Part shown: positions 48,311 to 61,500 of the stretch, in pieces | Layout of the letters: the number at the start of each line of letters is the position of its first letter | Numbering within the stretch: position 1 is the first letter of the stretch | From: Amblyomma americanum | Taxonomy: Eukaryota > Arthropoda > Arachnida > Ixodida > Ixodidae | Direction of reading: 5' to 3' | Assembly (NCBI RefSeq): GCF_052857255.1 | Contig: NW_027526694.1 | Coordinates: 1 to 64,000, forward strand | DNA length: 64,000 nt | The notes under the pieces: model-generated | Seen by the model: the letters and a program-made list of their open reading frames with translations, nothing else | Told to the model about the DNA's origin: nothing | Database searches by the model: none | Translations under genes and position numbers: made by a program

Positions 48311-51300
48311 CAGAGGAACACTTGTAAAACCGATGTGTTGTGATTTAGCTCGTTTCGGTCTAAAACAGCTTGTTTCGCTGTATTAAGCAGGAATACATGC
48401 TTTTCGCGCAGTTATAAGAGAAAAAGTTTTAAGGCGTGTCACAGGGACACTTGTAAAACCGATGTGTTCAGATTTACCTCGTTTCGGTCTAAAACAGCTT
48501 GTTTCGTGGAACTAAGCACGAATACATGCTTTTCGCGCAGTTATAAGAGAAAAAGTTTTGACGCGTATCAGAGGAACACTTGTAAAACCAATGTGTTGTG
48601 ATTTAGCTCGTTTCGGTCTAAAACAGCTTGTTTCGCTGTATTAAGCACGAATACATGCTTTTCGCGCAGTTATAAGAGAAAAAGTTTTGACGCGTATCAG
48701 AGGAACACTTGTAAAACCGATGTGTGGTGATTTAGCTCTTTTCGGTCTAAAACAACTTGTTTCGTATTATTAAGCAAGAATACGTGCTTTTCGCGCAGTA
48801 ATAAGAGAAAAAGTTTTGAAGCGTGTCACAGGGACACTCGTAAAACCGATGTGTTCAGATTTACCTCGTTTCGGTCTAAAACAACTTGTTTCGCTGTATT
48901 AAGCAAGAATACACGCTTTTCGCGCAGTTATAAGAGAAAAAGATTTGACGCGTATCTGAGGAACACTTGTAAAACCGATGTGTTGTGATTTAGCTCGTTT
49001 CGGTCTAAAACAGCTTGTTTCGCTGTATTAAGCACGAATACATGCTTCTCGCGCAGTTATAAGAGAAAAAGTTTTGACGCGTATCAGAGGAACACTTGTA
49101 AAACCGATGTGTGGTGATTTAGCTCTTTTCGGTCTAAAACAACTTGTTTCGTATTATTAAGCAAGAATACGTGCTTTTCGCGCAGTAATAAGAGAAAAAG
49201 TTTTGAAGCGTGTCACAGGGACACTCGTAAAACCGATGTGTTCAGATTTACCTCGTTTCGGTCTAAAACAACTTGTTTCGCTGTATTAAGCAAGAATACA
49301 CGCTTTTCGCGCAGTTATAAGAGAAAAAGTTTTGACGCGTGTCACAGGGACACTTGTAAAACCGATGTGTTCAGATTTAGCTCGTTTCGGTCTAAAACAG
49401 CTTGTTTCGTCGTATTAAGCACGAATACATGCTTTTCGCGCAGTTATAAGAGAAAAAGTTTTGACGCGTGTCACAGGGACACTTGTAAAACCGATGTGTT
49501 CAGATTTAGCTCGTTTCGGTCTAAAACAGCTTGTTTCGTTGTATTAAGCACGAATACATGCTTTTCGCGCAGTTATAAGAGAAAAAGTTTTGACGCGTAT
49601 CAAGGAGCACTTGTAAAACCGATGTGTTGTGATTTAGCTCGTTTCGGTCTAAAACAACTTGTTTCGCTGTATTAAGCAAGAATACATGCTTTTCGCGCAG
49701 TTATAAGATAAAAAGATTGGACGCGTATCTGAGGAACACTTGTAAAACCGATGTGTTGTGATTTAGCTCGTTTCGGTCTAAAACAGCTTGTTTCGCTGTA
49801 TTAAGCAGGAATACATGCTTTTCGCGCAGTTATAAGAGAAAAAGTTTTAAAGGCGTGTCACAGGGACACTTGTAAAACCGATGTGTTCTATCTAGCTCGT
49901 TTTGGTCTAAAACAGCTTGTTTCGTTGTATTAGGCACGAATACATGCTTTTCGCGCAGTTATAAGAGAAACAGATTTGAAGCGTATCAGAGGAACACTTG
50001 TAAAACCGATGTGTTGTGATTTAGCTCGTTTCGGTCTAAAACAGCTTGTTTCGCTGTATTAAGCAGGAATACATGCTTTTCGCGCAGTTATAAGAGAAAA
50101 AGTTTTGACGCGTGTCACAGGGACACGTGTAAACCCGACGTGTTCAGATTTAGCTCGTTTCGGTCTAAAACAGCTTGATTCGTTGTATTAAGCACGAATA
50201 CATGCTTTTCGCGCAGTTATAAGAGAAAAAGTTTTGACGAGTATCACGTGGATACTTGTAAAACCGATGTGTTCAGATACAGCTCGTTTTGGTATAAAAC
50301 AGCTTGTTTCGTTGTTTTAAGCACGAATACATGCTTTTCGCGCAGGTATAGAAGAAAAAGTTTTGACGCGTATTAGGGGGACACTTAAAACTGATGTGTT
50401 CAGATTTAGCTCATCTCGGTCTAAAACAGCTTGTTTCGTTGTATTAAGCAGGAATACATGCTTTTCGCGCAGTTATAAGAGAAAAAGTTTTAAAGGCGTG
50501 TCACAGGGACACTTGTAAAACCGATGTGTTCAGATTTACCTCGTTTCGGTCTAAAACAGCTTGTTTCTTTGTATTAAGCAAGAATACATGCTTTTCGCGC
50601 AGTTATAAGATAAAAAGATTTGACGCGTATCAGAGGAACACTTGTAAAACCGATGTGTTGTGATTTAGCTCGTTTCGGTCTAAAACGGCTTGTTTCGCTG
50701 TATTAAGCAGGAATACATGCTTTTCGCGCAGTTATAAGAGAAAAAGTTTTAAAGGCGTGTCACAGGGACACTTGTAAAACCCATGTGTTCAGATTTACCT
50801 CGTTTCGGTCTAAAACAGCTTGTTTCGTTGAACTAAGCACGAATACATGCTTTTCGCGCAGTTAAAAGAGAAAAAAGTTTTGACGCGTATCAGAGGAACA
50901 CTTGTAAAACCGATGTGTTGTGATTTAGCTCGTTTCGGTCTAAAACAGCTTGTTTCGCTGTATTAAGCAAGAATACATGCTTTTCGCGCCGTTATAAGAG
51001 AAAAAGTTTTGACGAGTATCACGTGGAACACTTGTAATACCGATGTGTTGTGATTTGGCTCGTTTCGGTCTAAAACAGCTTGTTTCGTTGTATTAAGCAA
51101 GAATACATGCTTTTCGCGCAGTTATAAGAGAAAAAGTTTTGACGCGTATCAGAGGAACACTTGTAAAACCGATGTGTTCAGATTTACCTCTTTTCTGACT
51201 AAAACAGCTGGTTTCGTTGTATTAAGCACGAATACATGCTTTTCGCGCAGTTATAAGAGAAAAAGTTTTGACGCGTATCACATGGACACTTGGAAAACCG

Positions 51301-51430
51301 ATGTGTTCAGATCTAGCTCGTTTTGGTCTAAAACAGCTTGTTTCGTTGTATTAAGCATGAATACATGCTTTTCGCGCAGTTATAAGAGAAAAAGATTTGA
51401 CGCGTATCAGAGGAACACTTGTAAAACCGA
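48311..51430 (+). repeat. Mosaic satellite segment, about 24 monomers
   Basis: Satellite only. Bases 48.3-48.9 kb continue the 43.4-44.0 kb succession (shared gtggaactaag at 43602 and 48507). Bases 48.93-49.95 kb follow 44.7-45.5 kb. Bases 50.26-50.7 kb are repeated at 56.34-56.77 and 62.54-62.97 kb, each with the rare aaaacggcttg. Bases 50.9-51.4 kb carry the aataccg, ctgactaaaac and catggacacttgg monomers. Confidence 0.85.
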
Positions 51431-51959
51431 TGTGTTGTGATTTAGCTCGTTTCGGTCTAAAACAGCTTGTTTCGCTGTATTAAGCAGGAATACATGCTTT
51501 TCGCGCAGTTATAAGAGAAAAAGTTTGAAAGGCGTGTCACAGGGACACTTGTAAAACCGATGTGTTCAGATTTACCTCGTTTCGGTCTAAAACAGCTTGT
51601 TTCGTTGAACTAAGCACGAATACATGCTTTTTGCGCAGTGATAAGAGAAAAAAGTTTTGAGGCGTATCAGAGGAACACTTGTAAAACCGATGTGTTGTGA
51701 TTTAGCTCGTTTCGGTCTAAAACAGCTTGTTTCGTTGTATTAAGCAAGAATACGTGCTTTTCGCGCAGTTATAAGAGAAAAAGTTTTGACGCGTGTCACA
51801 GGGACACGTGTAAAACCGACGTGTTCAGATTTAGCTCGTTTCGGTCTAAAACAGCTTGATTCGTTGTATTAAGCACGAATACATGCTTTTCGCGCAGTTA
51901 TAAGAGAAAAAGTTTTGACGAGTATCACGCGGATACTTGTAAAACCGATGTGTTCAGAT

Positions 51960-54152
51960 ACAGCTCATTTTGGTATAAACCAGCTTGTTTCGTTGTTTTA
52001 AGCACGAATACATGCTTTTCGCGCAGTTATAGAAGAAAAAGTTTTGACGCCTATTAGGGGGACACTTAAAACTGATGTGTTCAGATTTAACTCATCTCGG
52101 TCTAAAACAGCTTGTTTCGTTGTATTAAGCAGGAATACATGCTTTTCGCGCAGTTATAAGAGAAAAAGTTTTATAGGCGTGTCACAGGGACACTTGTAAA
52201 ACCGATGTGTTCAGATTTACCTCGTTTCGGTCTACAACAGCTTGTTTCGTTGTATTAAGCAAGAATACATGCTTTTCGTGCAGTTATAAGATAAAAAGAT
52301 TTGACGCGTATCAGAGGAACACTTGTAAAACCGATGTGTTGTGATTTAGCTCGTTTCGGTCTAAAACAGCTTGTTTCGCTGTATTAAGCAGGAATACATG
52401 CTTTTCGCGCAGTTATAAGAGAAAAAGTTTTAAAGGCGTGTCACAGGGACACTTGTAAAACCGATGTGTTCAGATTTACCTCGTTTCGGTCTAAAACAGC
52501 TTGTTTCGTTGAACTAAGCACGAATACATGCTTTTCGCGCAGTTATAAGAGAAAAAGTTTTGACGCGTATCAGAGGAACACTTGTAAAACCAATGTGTTG
52601 TGATTTAGCTCGTTTCGGTCTAAAACAGCTTGTTTCGCTGTATTAAGCACGAATACATGCTTTTCGCGCAGTTATAAGAGAAAAAGTTTTGACGCGTATC
52701 AGAGGAACACTTGTAAAACCGATGTGTGGTGATTTAGCTCTTTTCGGTCTAAAACAACTTGTTTCGTATTATTAAGCAAGAATACGTGCTTTTCGCGCAG
52801 TAATAAGAGAAAAAGTTTTGAAGCGTGTCACAGGGACACTCGTAAAACCGATGTGTTCAGATTTACCTCGTTTCGGTCTAAAACAACTTGTTTCGCTGTA
52901 TTAAGCAAGAATACACGCTTTTCGCGCAGTTATAAGAGAAAAAGTTTTGACGCGTGTCACAGGGACACTTGTAAAACCGATGTGTTCAGATTTAGCTCGT
53001 TTCGGTCTAAAACAGCTTGTTTCGTCGTATTAAGCACGAATACATGCTTTTCGCGCAGTTATAAGAGAAAAAGTTTTGACGCGTGTCACAGGGACACTTG
53101 TAAAACCGATGTGTTCAGATTTAGCTCGTTTCGGTCTAAAACAACTTGTTTCGTTGTATTAAGCACGAATACATGCTTTTCGCGCAGTTATAAGAGAAAA
53201 AGTTTTGACGCGTATCAAGGAGCACTTGTAAAAGCGATGTGTGTGATTTAGCTCGTTTCGGTCTAAAACAACTTGTTTCGCTGTATTAAGCAAGAATACA
53301 TGCTTTTCGCGCAGTTATAAGATAAAAAGATTTGACGCGTATCTGAGGAACACTTGTAAAACCGATGTGTTGTGATTTAGCTCGTTTCGGTCTAAAACAG
53401 CTTGTTTCGCTGTATTAAGCAGGAATACATGCTTTTCGCGCAGTTATAAGAGAAAAAGTTTTAAAGGCGTGTCACAGGGACACTTGTAAAACCGATGTGT
53501 TCTATCTAGCTCGTTTTGGTCTAAAACAGCTTGTTTCGTTGTATTAGGCACGAATACATGATTTTCGCGCAGTTATAAGAGAAAAAGATTTGAAGCGTAT
53601 CAGAGGAACACTTGTAAAACCGATGTGTTGTGATTTAGCTCGTTTCGGTCTAAAACAGCTTGTTTCGCTGTATTAAGCAGGAATACATGCTTTTCGCGCA
53701 GTTATAAGAGAAAAAGTTTGAAAGGCGTGTCACAGGGACACTTGTAAAACCGATGTGTTCAGATTTACCTCGTTTCGGTCTAAAACAGCTTGTTTCGTTG
53801 AACTAAGCACGAATACATGCTTTTCGCGCAGTGATAAGAGAAAAAAGTTTTGACGCGTATCAGAGGAACACTTGTAAAACCGATGTGTTGTGATTTAGCT
53901 CGTTTCGGTCTGAAACAGCTTGTTTCGTTGTATTAAGCAAGAATACGTGCTTTTCGCGCAGTTATAAGAGAAAAAGTTTTGACGCGTGTCACAGGGACAC
54001 GTGTAAAACCGACGTGTTCAGATTTAGCTCGTTTCGGTCTAAAACAGCTTGATTCGTTGTATTAAGCACGAATACATGCTTTTCGCGCAGTTATAAGAGA
54101 AAAAGTTTTGACGAGTATCACGTGGATACTTGTAAAACCGATGTGTTCAGAT
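51960..54152 (+). repeat. 2193-bp (17-monomer) higher-order unit, copy 1
   Basis: This unit is followed directly by a near-identical copy at an offset of exactly 2193 bp (17 x 129). Shared private markers are ctcattttggtataaacc, ggtctacaacag (52229 and 54422), the shortened aaaagcgatgtgtgtg (53231 and 55424), gtgttctatctag, atgattttcg and ggtctgaaac (53908 and 56101). The similarity extends upstream to about 51.43 kb with a few differences (cacgcgg at 51927, aggcg at 51660). Confidence 0.92.
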
Positions 54153-56345
54153 ACAGCTCATTTTGGTATAAACCAGCTTGTTTCGTTGTTTTAAGCACGA
54201 ATACATGCTTTTCGCGCAGTTATAGAAGAAAAAGTTTTGACGCCTATTAGGGGGACACTTAAAACTGATGTGTTCAGATTTAACTCATCTCGGTCTAAAA
54301 CAGCTTGTTTCGTTGTATTAAGCAGGAATACATGCTTTTCGCGCAGTTATAAGAGAAAAAGTTTTATAGGCGTGTCACAGGGACACTTGTAAAACCGATG
54401 TGTTCAGATTTACCTCGTTTCGGTCTACAACAGCTTGTTTCGTTGTATTAAGCAAGAATACATGCTTTTCGTGCAGTTATAAGATAAAAAGATTTGACGC
54501 GTATCAGAGGAACACTTGTAAAACCGATGTGTTGTGATTTAGCTCGTTTCGGTCTAAAACAGCTTGTTTCGCTGTATTAAGCAGGAATACATGCTTTTCG
54601 CGCAGTTATAAGAGAAAAAGTTTTAAAGGCGTGTCACAGGGACACTTGTAAAACCGATGTGTTCAGATTTACCTCGTTTCGGTCTAAAACAGCTTGTTTC
54701 GTTGAACTAAGCACGAATACATGCTTTTCGCGCAGTTATAAGAGAAAAAGTTTTGACGCGTATCAGAGGAACACTTGTAAAACCAATGTGTTGTGATTTA
54801 GCTCGTTTCGGTCTAAAACAGCTTGTTTCGCTGTATTAAGCACGAATACATGCTTTTCGCGCAGTTATAAGAGAAAAAGTTTTGACGCGTATCAGAGGAA
54901 CACTTGTAAAACCGATGTGTGGTGATTTAGCTCTTTTCGGTCTAAAACAACTTGTTTCGTATTATTAAGCAAGAATACGTGCTTTTCGCGCAGTAATAAG
55001 AGAAAAAGTTTTGAAGCGTGTCACAGGGACACTCGTAAAACCGATGTGTTCAGATTTACCTCGTTTCGGTCTAAAACAACTTGTTTCGCTGTATTAAGCA
55101 AGAATACACGCTTTTCGCGCAGTTATAAGAGAAAAAGTTTTGACGCGTGTCACAGGGACACTTGTAAAACCGATGTGTTCAGATTTAGCTCGTTTCGGTC
55201 TAAAACAGCTTGTTTCGTCGTATTAAGCACGAATACATGCTTTTCGCGCAGTTATAAGAGAAAAAGTTTTGACGCGTGTCACAGGGACACTTGTAAAACC
55301 GATGTGTTCAGATTTAGCTCGTTTCGGTCTAAAACAACTTGTTTCGTTGTATTAAGCACGAATACATGCTTTTCGCGCAGTTATAAGAGAAAAAGTTTTG
55401 ACGCGTATCAAGGAGCACTTGTAAAAGCGATGTGTGTGATTTAGCTCGTTTCGGTCTAAAACAACTTGTTTCGCTGTATTAAGCAAGAATACATGCTTTT
55501 CGCGCAGTTATAAGATAAAAAGATTTGACGCGTATCTGAGGAACACTTGTAAAACCGATGTGTTGTGATTTAGCTCGTTTCGGTCTAAAACAGCTTGTTT
55601 CGCTGTATTAAGCAGGAATACATGCTTTTCGCGCAGTTATAAGAGAAAAAGTTTTAAAGGCGTGTCACAGGGACACTTGTAAAACCGATGTGTTCTATCT
55701 AGCTCGTTTTGGTCTAAAACAGCTTGTTTCGTTGTATTAGGCACGAATACATGATTTTCGCGCAGTTATAAGAGAAAAAGATTTGAAGCGTATCAGAGGA
55801 ACACTTGTAAAACCGATGTGTTGTGATTTAGCTCGTTTCGGTCTAAAACAGCTTGTTTCGCTGTATTAAGCAGGAATACATGCTTTTCGCGCAGTTATAA
55901 GAGAAAAAGTTTGAAAGGCGTGTCACAGGGACACTTGTAAAACCGATGTGTTCAGATTTACCTCGTTTCGGTCTAAAACAGCTTGTTTCGTTGAACTAAG
56001 CACGAATACATGCTTTTCGCGCAGTGATAAGAGAAAAAAGTTTTGACGCGTATCAGAGGAACACTTGTAAAACCGATGTGTTGTGATTTAGCTCGTTTCT
56101 GTCTGAAACAGCTTGTTTCGTTGTATTAAGCAAGAATACGTGCTTTTCGCGCAGTTATAAGAGAAAAAGTTTTGACGCGTGTCACAGGGACACGTGTAAA
56201 ACCGACGTGTTCAGATTTAGCTCGTTTCGGTCTAAAACAGCTTGATTCGTTGTATTAAGCACGAATACATGCTTTTCGCGCAGTTATAAGAGAAAAAGTT
56301 TTGACGAGTATCACGTGGATACTTGTAAAACCGATGTGTTCAGAT
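54153..56345 (+). repeat. 2193-bp (17-monomer) higher-order unit, copy 2
   Basis: This is the tandem second copy. Comparing markers line by line, I noticed one substitution against copy 1, at about 56100 (cgtttctgtctg for cgtttcggtctg). It ends near 56,350, where ctcgttttggtataaaac replaces ctcattttggtataaacc. This is the least diverged large duplication in the window and so probably the youngest. Confidence 0.92.
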
Positions 56346-56469
56346 ACAGCTCGTTTTGGTATAAAACAGCTTGTTTCGTTGTTTTAAGCACGAATACATG
56401 CTTTTCGCGCAGTTATAGAAGAAAAAGTTTTGACGCGTATTAGGGGGACACTTAAAACTGATGTGTTCA
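56343..56469 (+). repeat. 127-bp short monomer class (gtattaggggg)
   Basis: This monomer runs from gatacagctcg to just before gatttagctcat and is 127 bp long. It lost two bases where cacttgtaaaacc became cacttaaaactg, and it carries gtattaggggg in place of gtatcagagga. It is always followed by the monomer with the distinctive ctcatctcgg. The same pair recurs near 2.2, 5.05, 8.5, 11.25, 13.45, 16.4, 19.1, 22.75, 40.3, 43.2, 48.1, 50.4, 52.1, 54.3, 56.45, 58.3, 58.9, 59.55 and 62.65 kb. I found none between about 22.8 and 40.3 kb. Confidence 0.9.
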
Positions 56470-56599
56470 GATTTAGCTCATCTCGGTCTAAAACAGCTTG
56501 TTTCGTTGTATTAAGCAGGAATACATGCTTTTCGCGCAGTTATAAGAGAAAAAGTTTTAAAGGCGTGTCACAGGGACACTTGTAAAACCGATGTGTTCA
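56470..56599 (+). repeat. 130-bp long monomer class (ttttaaaggcg)
   Basis: This monomer is 130 bp because ttttgacgcg is replaced by ttttaaaggcg (elsewhere tttgaaaggcg or ttttataggcg). A second 130-bp class has six rather than five A before gtttt. Each 130-bp monomer shifts the reading frame of the monomers after it, which is one reason why no long open frame survives across the array. Confidence 0.9.
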
Positions 56600-57109
56600 G
56601 ATTTACCTCGTTTCGGTCTAAAACAGCTTGTTTCTTTGTATTAAGCAAGAATACATGCTTTTCGCGCAGTTATAAGATAAAAAGTTTTGACGCGTATCAG
56701 AGGAACACTTGTAAAACCGATGTGTTGTGATTTAGCTCGTTTCGGTCTAAAACGGCTTGTTTCGCTGTATTAAGCAGGAATACATGCTTTTCGCGCAGTT
56801 ATAAGAGAAAAAGTTTTGACGCGTGTCACAGGGACACTTGTAAAACCGATGTGTTCAGATTTAGCTCGTTTCGGTCTAAAACAGCTTGTTTCGTCGTATT
56901 AAGCACGAATACATGCTTTTCGCGCAGTTATAAGAGAAAAAGTTTTGACGCGTGTCACAGGGACACTTGTAAAACCGATGTGTTCAGATTTAGCTCGTTT
57001 CGGTCTAAAACAGCTTGTTTCGTCGTATTAAGCACGAATACATGCTTTTCGCGCAGTTATAATAGAAAAAGTTTTGACGCGTGTCACAGGGACACTTGTA
57101 AAACCGATG

Positions 57110-58235
57110 TGTTCAGATTTAGCTCGTTTCGGTCTAAAACAGCTTGTTTCGTTGTATTAAGCACGAATACATGCTTTTCGCGCAGTTATAAGAGAAAAAG
57201 TTTTGACGCGTATCAGAGGAGCACTTGTAAAACCGATGTGTTGTGATTTAGCTCGTTTCGGTCTAAAACAACTTGTTTCGCTGTATTAAGCAAGAATACA
57301 TGCTTTTCGCGCAGTTAAAAGATAAAAAGATTTGACGCGTATCAGAGGAACACTTGTAAAACCGATGTGTTGTGATTTAGCTCGTTTCGGTCTAAAACAG
57401 CTTGTTTCGCTGTATTAAGCAGGAATGCATGCTTTTCGCGCAGTTATAGGAGAAAAAGTTTTAAAGGCGTGTCACAGGGACACTTGTAAAACCGATGTGT
57501 TCAGATCTAGCTCGTTTTGGTCTAAAACAGCTTGTTTCGTTGTATTAAGCACGAATACATGCTTTTCGCCCAGTTATAAGAGAAAAAGATTTGACGCGTA
57601 TCAGAGGAACACTTGTAAAACCGATTGTGTTGTGATTTAGCTCGTTTCGGTCTAAAACAGCTTGTTTCGCTGTATTAAGCAGGAATACATGCTTTTCGCG
57701 CAGTTATAAGAGAAAAAGTTTGAAAGGCGTGTCACAGGGACACTTGTAAAACCGATGTGTTCAGATTTACCTCGTTTCGGTCTAAAACAGCTTGTTTCGT
57801 TGAACTAAGCACGAATACATGCTTTTCGCGCAGTGATAAGAGAAAAAAGTTTTGACGCGTATCAGAGGAACACTTGTAAAACCGATGTGTTGTGATTTAG
57901 CTCGTTTCGGTCTAAAACAGCTTGTTTCGTTGTATTAAGCAAGAATACGTGCTTTTCGCGCAGTTATAAGAGAAAAAGTTTTGACGCGTGTCACAGGGAC
58001 ACGTGTAAAACCGACGTGTTCAGATTTAGCTCGTTTCGGTCTAAAACAGCTTGATTCGTTGTATTAAGCACGAATACATGCTTTCCGCGCAGTTATAAGA
58101 GAAAACGTTTTGACGAGTATCACGTGGATACTTGTAAAACCGATGTGTTCAGATACAGCTCGTTTTGGTATAAAACAGCTTGTTTCGTTGTTTTAAGCAC
58201 GAATACATGCTTTTCGCGCAGTTATAGAAGAAAAA
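57110..58235 (+). repeat. 4391-bp-offset duplication, copy 1
   Basis: About 9 monomers match 61501-62626 at an offset of 4391 bp. Private shared markers are gaatgcatgc (57424 and 61815), gttaaaagataaaaag and the one-base insertion accgattgtgttg (57621 and 62012). Copy 1 alone has cgcccag at 57568. The copies diverge at gacgcctattag (here) versus gacgcgtattag. Confidence 0.85.
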
Positions 58236-58619
58236 GTTTTGACGCCTATTAGGGGGACACTTAAAACTGATGTGTTCAGATTTAGCTCATCTCGGTCTAA
58301 AACAGCTTGTTTCGTTGTATTAAGCAGGAATACATGCTTTTCGCGCAGTTATAAGAGAAAAAGTTTTAAAGGCGTGTCACAGGGACACTTGTAAAACCGA
58401 TGTGTTCAGATTTACCTCGTTTCGGTCTAAAACAGCTTGTTTCGTTGTATTAAGCACGAATACATGCTTTTCGCGCAGTTATAAGATAAAAAGATTTGAC
58501 GCGTATCAGAGGAACACTTGTAAAACCGATGTGTTGTGATTTAGCTCGTTTCGGTCTAAAACAGCTTGTTTCGCTGTATTAAGCAGGAATACATGCTTCT
58601 CGCGCAGTTATAAGAGAAA

Positions 58620-59263
58620 AAGTTTTGACGCGTGTCACAGGGACACGTGTAAAACCGACGTGTTCAGATTTAGCTCGTTTCGGTCTAAAACAGCTTGATT
58701 CGTTGTATTAAGCACGAATACATGCTTTTCGCGCAGTTATAAGAGAAAAAGTTTTGACGAGTATCACGTGGATACTTGTAAAACCGATGTGTTCAGATAC
58801 AACTCGTTTTGGTATAAAACAGCTTGTTTCGTTGTTTTAAGCACGAATACATGCTTTTCGCGCAGTTATATAAGAAAAAGTTTTGACGCCTATTAGGGGG
58901 ACACTTAAAACTGATGTGTTCAGATTTAACTCATCTCGGTCTAAAACAGCTTGTTTCGTTGTTTAAGCAGGAATACATGCTTTTCGCGCAGTTATAAGAG
59001 AAAAAGTTTAAAAGGCGTGTCACAGGGACACTTGTAAAACCGATGTGTTCAGATTTACCTCGTTTCGGTCTAAAACAGCTTGTTTCGTTGAACTAAGCAC
59101 GAATACATGCTTTTCGCGCAGTTAAAAGAGAAAAAAGTTTTGACGCGTATCAGAGGAACACTTGTAAAACCGATGTGTTGTGATTTAGCTCGTTTCGGTC
59201 TAAAACAGCTTGTTTCGTTGTATTAAGCAAGAATACGTGCTTTTCGCGCAGTTATAAGAGAAA
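58620..59263 (+). repeat. 644-bp (5-monomer) tandem duplication, copy 1
   Basis: The cassette gggacacgtgtaaaac, gattcgttg, gacgagtatcacgtgg, gatacagctcg and ctcatctcgg is repeated immediately, at an offset of 644 bp. The shared private marker is cagttatataagaaaaag (58863 and 59507). Copy 1 has lost a base in cgttgtttaagcagg (58958). Confidence 0.8.
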
Positions 59264-59907
59264 AAGTTTTGACGCGTGTCACAGGGACACGTGTAAAACC
59301 GACGTGTTCAGATTTAGCTCGTTTCGGTCTAAAACAGCTTGATTCGTTGTATTAAGCACGAATACATGCTTTTCGCGCAGTTATAAGAGAAAAAGTTTTG
59401 ACGAGTATCACGTGGATACTTGTAAAACCGATGTGTTCAGATACAGCTCGTTTTGGTATAAAACAGCTTGTTTCGTTGTTTTAAGCACGAATACATGCTT
59501 TTCGCGCAGTTATATAAGAAAAAGTTTTGACGCCTATTAGGGGGACACTTAAAACTGATGTGTTCAGATTTAACTCATCTCGGTCTAAAACAGCTTGTTT
59601 CGTTGTATTAAGCAGGAATACATGCTTTTCGCGCAGTTATAAGAGAAAAAGTTTTATAGGCGTGTCACAGGGACACTTGTAAAACCGATGTGTTCAGATT
59701 TACCTCGTTTCGGTCTAAAACAGCTTGTTTCGTTGTATTAAGCAAGAATACATGCTTTTCGCGCAGTTATAAGATAAAAAGATTTGACGCGTATCAGAGG
59801 AACACTTGTAAAACCGATGTGTTGTGATTTAGCTCGTTTCGGTCTAAAACAGCTTGTTTCGCTGTATTAAGCAGGAATACATGCTTTTCGCGCAGTTATA
59901 AGAGAAA
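59264..59907 (+). repeat. 644-bp (5-monomer) tandem duplication, copy 2
   Basis: This is the second copy of 58620-59263. The first three monomers match well and the last two differ (cgttgtattaagcaag in place of cgttgaactaagcacg), so the exchange point lies inside the unit. Confidence 0.75.
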
Positions 59908-61500
59908 AAGTTTTAAAGGCGTGTCACAGGGACACTTGTAAAATCGATGTGTTCAGATTTACCTCGTTTCGGTCTAAAACAGCTTGTTTCGTTGAACTAA
60001 GCACGAATACATGCTTTTCGCGCAGTTATAAGAGAAAAAGTTTTGACGCGTATCAGAGGAACACTTGTAAAACCAATGTGTTGTGATTTAGCTCGTTTCG
60101 GTCTAAAACAGCTTGTTTCGCTGTATTAAGCACGAATACATGCTTTTCGCGCAGTTATAAGAGAAAAAGTTTTGACGCGTATCAGAGGAACACTTGTAAA
60201 ACCGATGTGTGGTGATTTAGCTCTTTTCGGTCTAAAACAACTTGTTTCGTATTATTAAGCAAGAATACGTGCTTTTCGCGCAGTAATAAGAGAAAAAGTT
60301 TTGAAGCGTGTCACAGGGACACTCGTAAAACCGATGTGTTCAGATTTACCTCGTTTCGGTCTAAAACAACTTGTTTCGTTGTATTAAGCACGAATACATG
60401 CTTTTCGCGCAGTTATAAGAGAAAAAGTTTTGACGCGTATCAGAGGAGCACTTGTAAAACCGATGTGTTGTGATTTAGCTCGTTTCGGTCTAAAACAACT
60501 TGTTTCGCTGTATTAAGCAAGAATACATGCTTTTCGCGCAGTTATAAGATAAAAAGATTTGACGCGTATCAGAGGAACACTTGTAAAACCGATGTGTTGT
60601 GATTTAGCTCGTTTCGGTCTAAAACAGCTTGTTTCGCTGTATTAAGCAGGAATACATGCTTTTCGCGCAGTTATAAGAGAAAAAGTTTTAAAGGCGTGTC
60701 ACAGGGACACTTGTAAAACCGATGTGTTCAGATCTAGCTCGTTTTGGTCTAAAACAGCTTGTTTCGTTGTATTAAGCACGAATACATGCTTTTCGCGCAG
60801 TTATAAGAGAAAAAGATTTGACGCCTATCAGAGGAACACTTGTAAAACCGATGTGTTGTGATTTAGCTCGTTTCGGTCTAAAACAGCTTGTTTCGCTGTA
60901 TTAAGCAGGAATACATGCTTTTCGCGCAGTTATAAGAGAAAAAGTTTTAAAGGCGTGTCACAGGGACACTTGTAAAACCGATGTGTTCAGATTTACCTCG
61001 TTTCGGTCTAAAACAGCTTGTTTCGTTGAACTAAGCACGAATACATGCTTTTCGCGCAGTTAAAAGAGAAAAAAGTTTTGACGCGTATCAGAGGAACACT
61101 TGTAAAACCGATGTGTTGTGATTTAGCTCGTTTCGGTCTAAAACAGCTTGTTTCGTTGTATTAAGCAAGAATACATGCTTTTCGCGCAGTTATAAGAGAA
61201 AAAGTTTTGACGCGTATCAGAGGAACACTTGTAAAACCGATGTGTTGTGATTTAGCTCGTTTCGGTCTAAAACAGCTTGTTTCGCTGTATTAAGCAAGAA
61301 TACATGCTTTTCGCGCAGTTATAAGAGAAAAAGTTTTGACGCGTGTCACAGGGACACTTGTAAAACCGATGTGTTCAGATTTAGCTCGTTTCGGTCTAAA
61401 ACAGCTTGTTTCGTCGTATTAAGCACGAATACATGCTTTTCGCGCAGTTATAAGAGAAAAAGTTTTGACGCGTGTCACAGGGACACTTGTAAAACCGATG

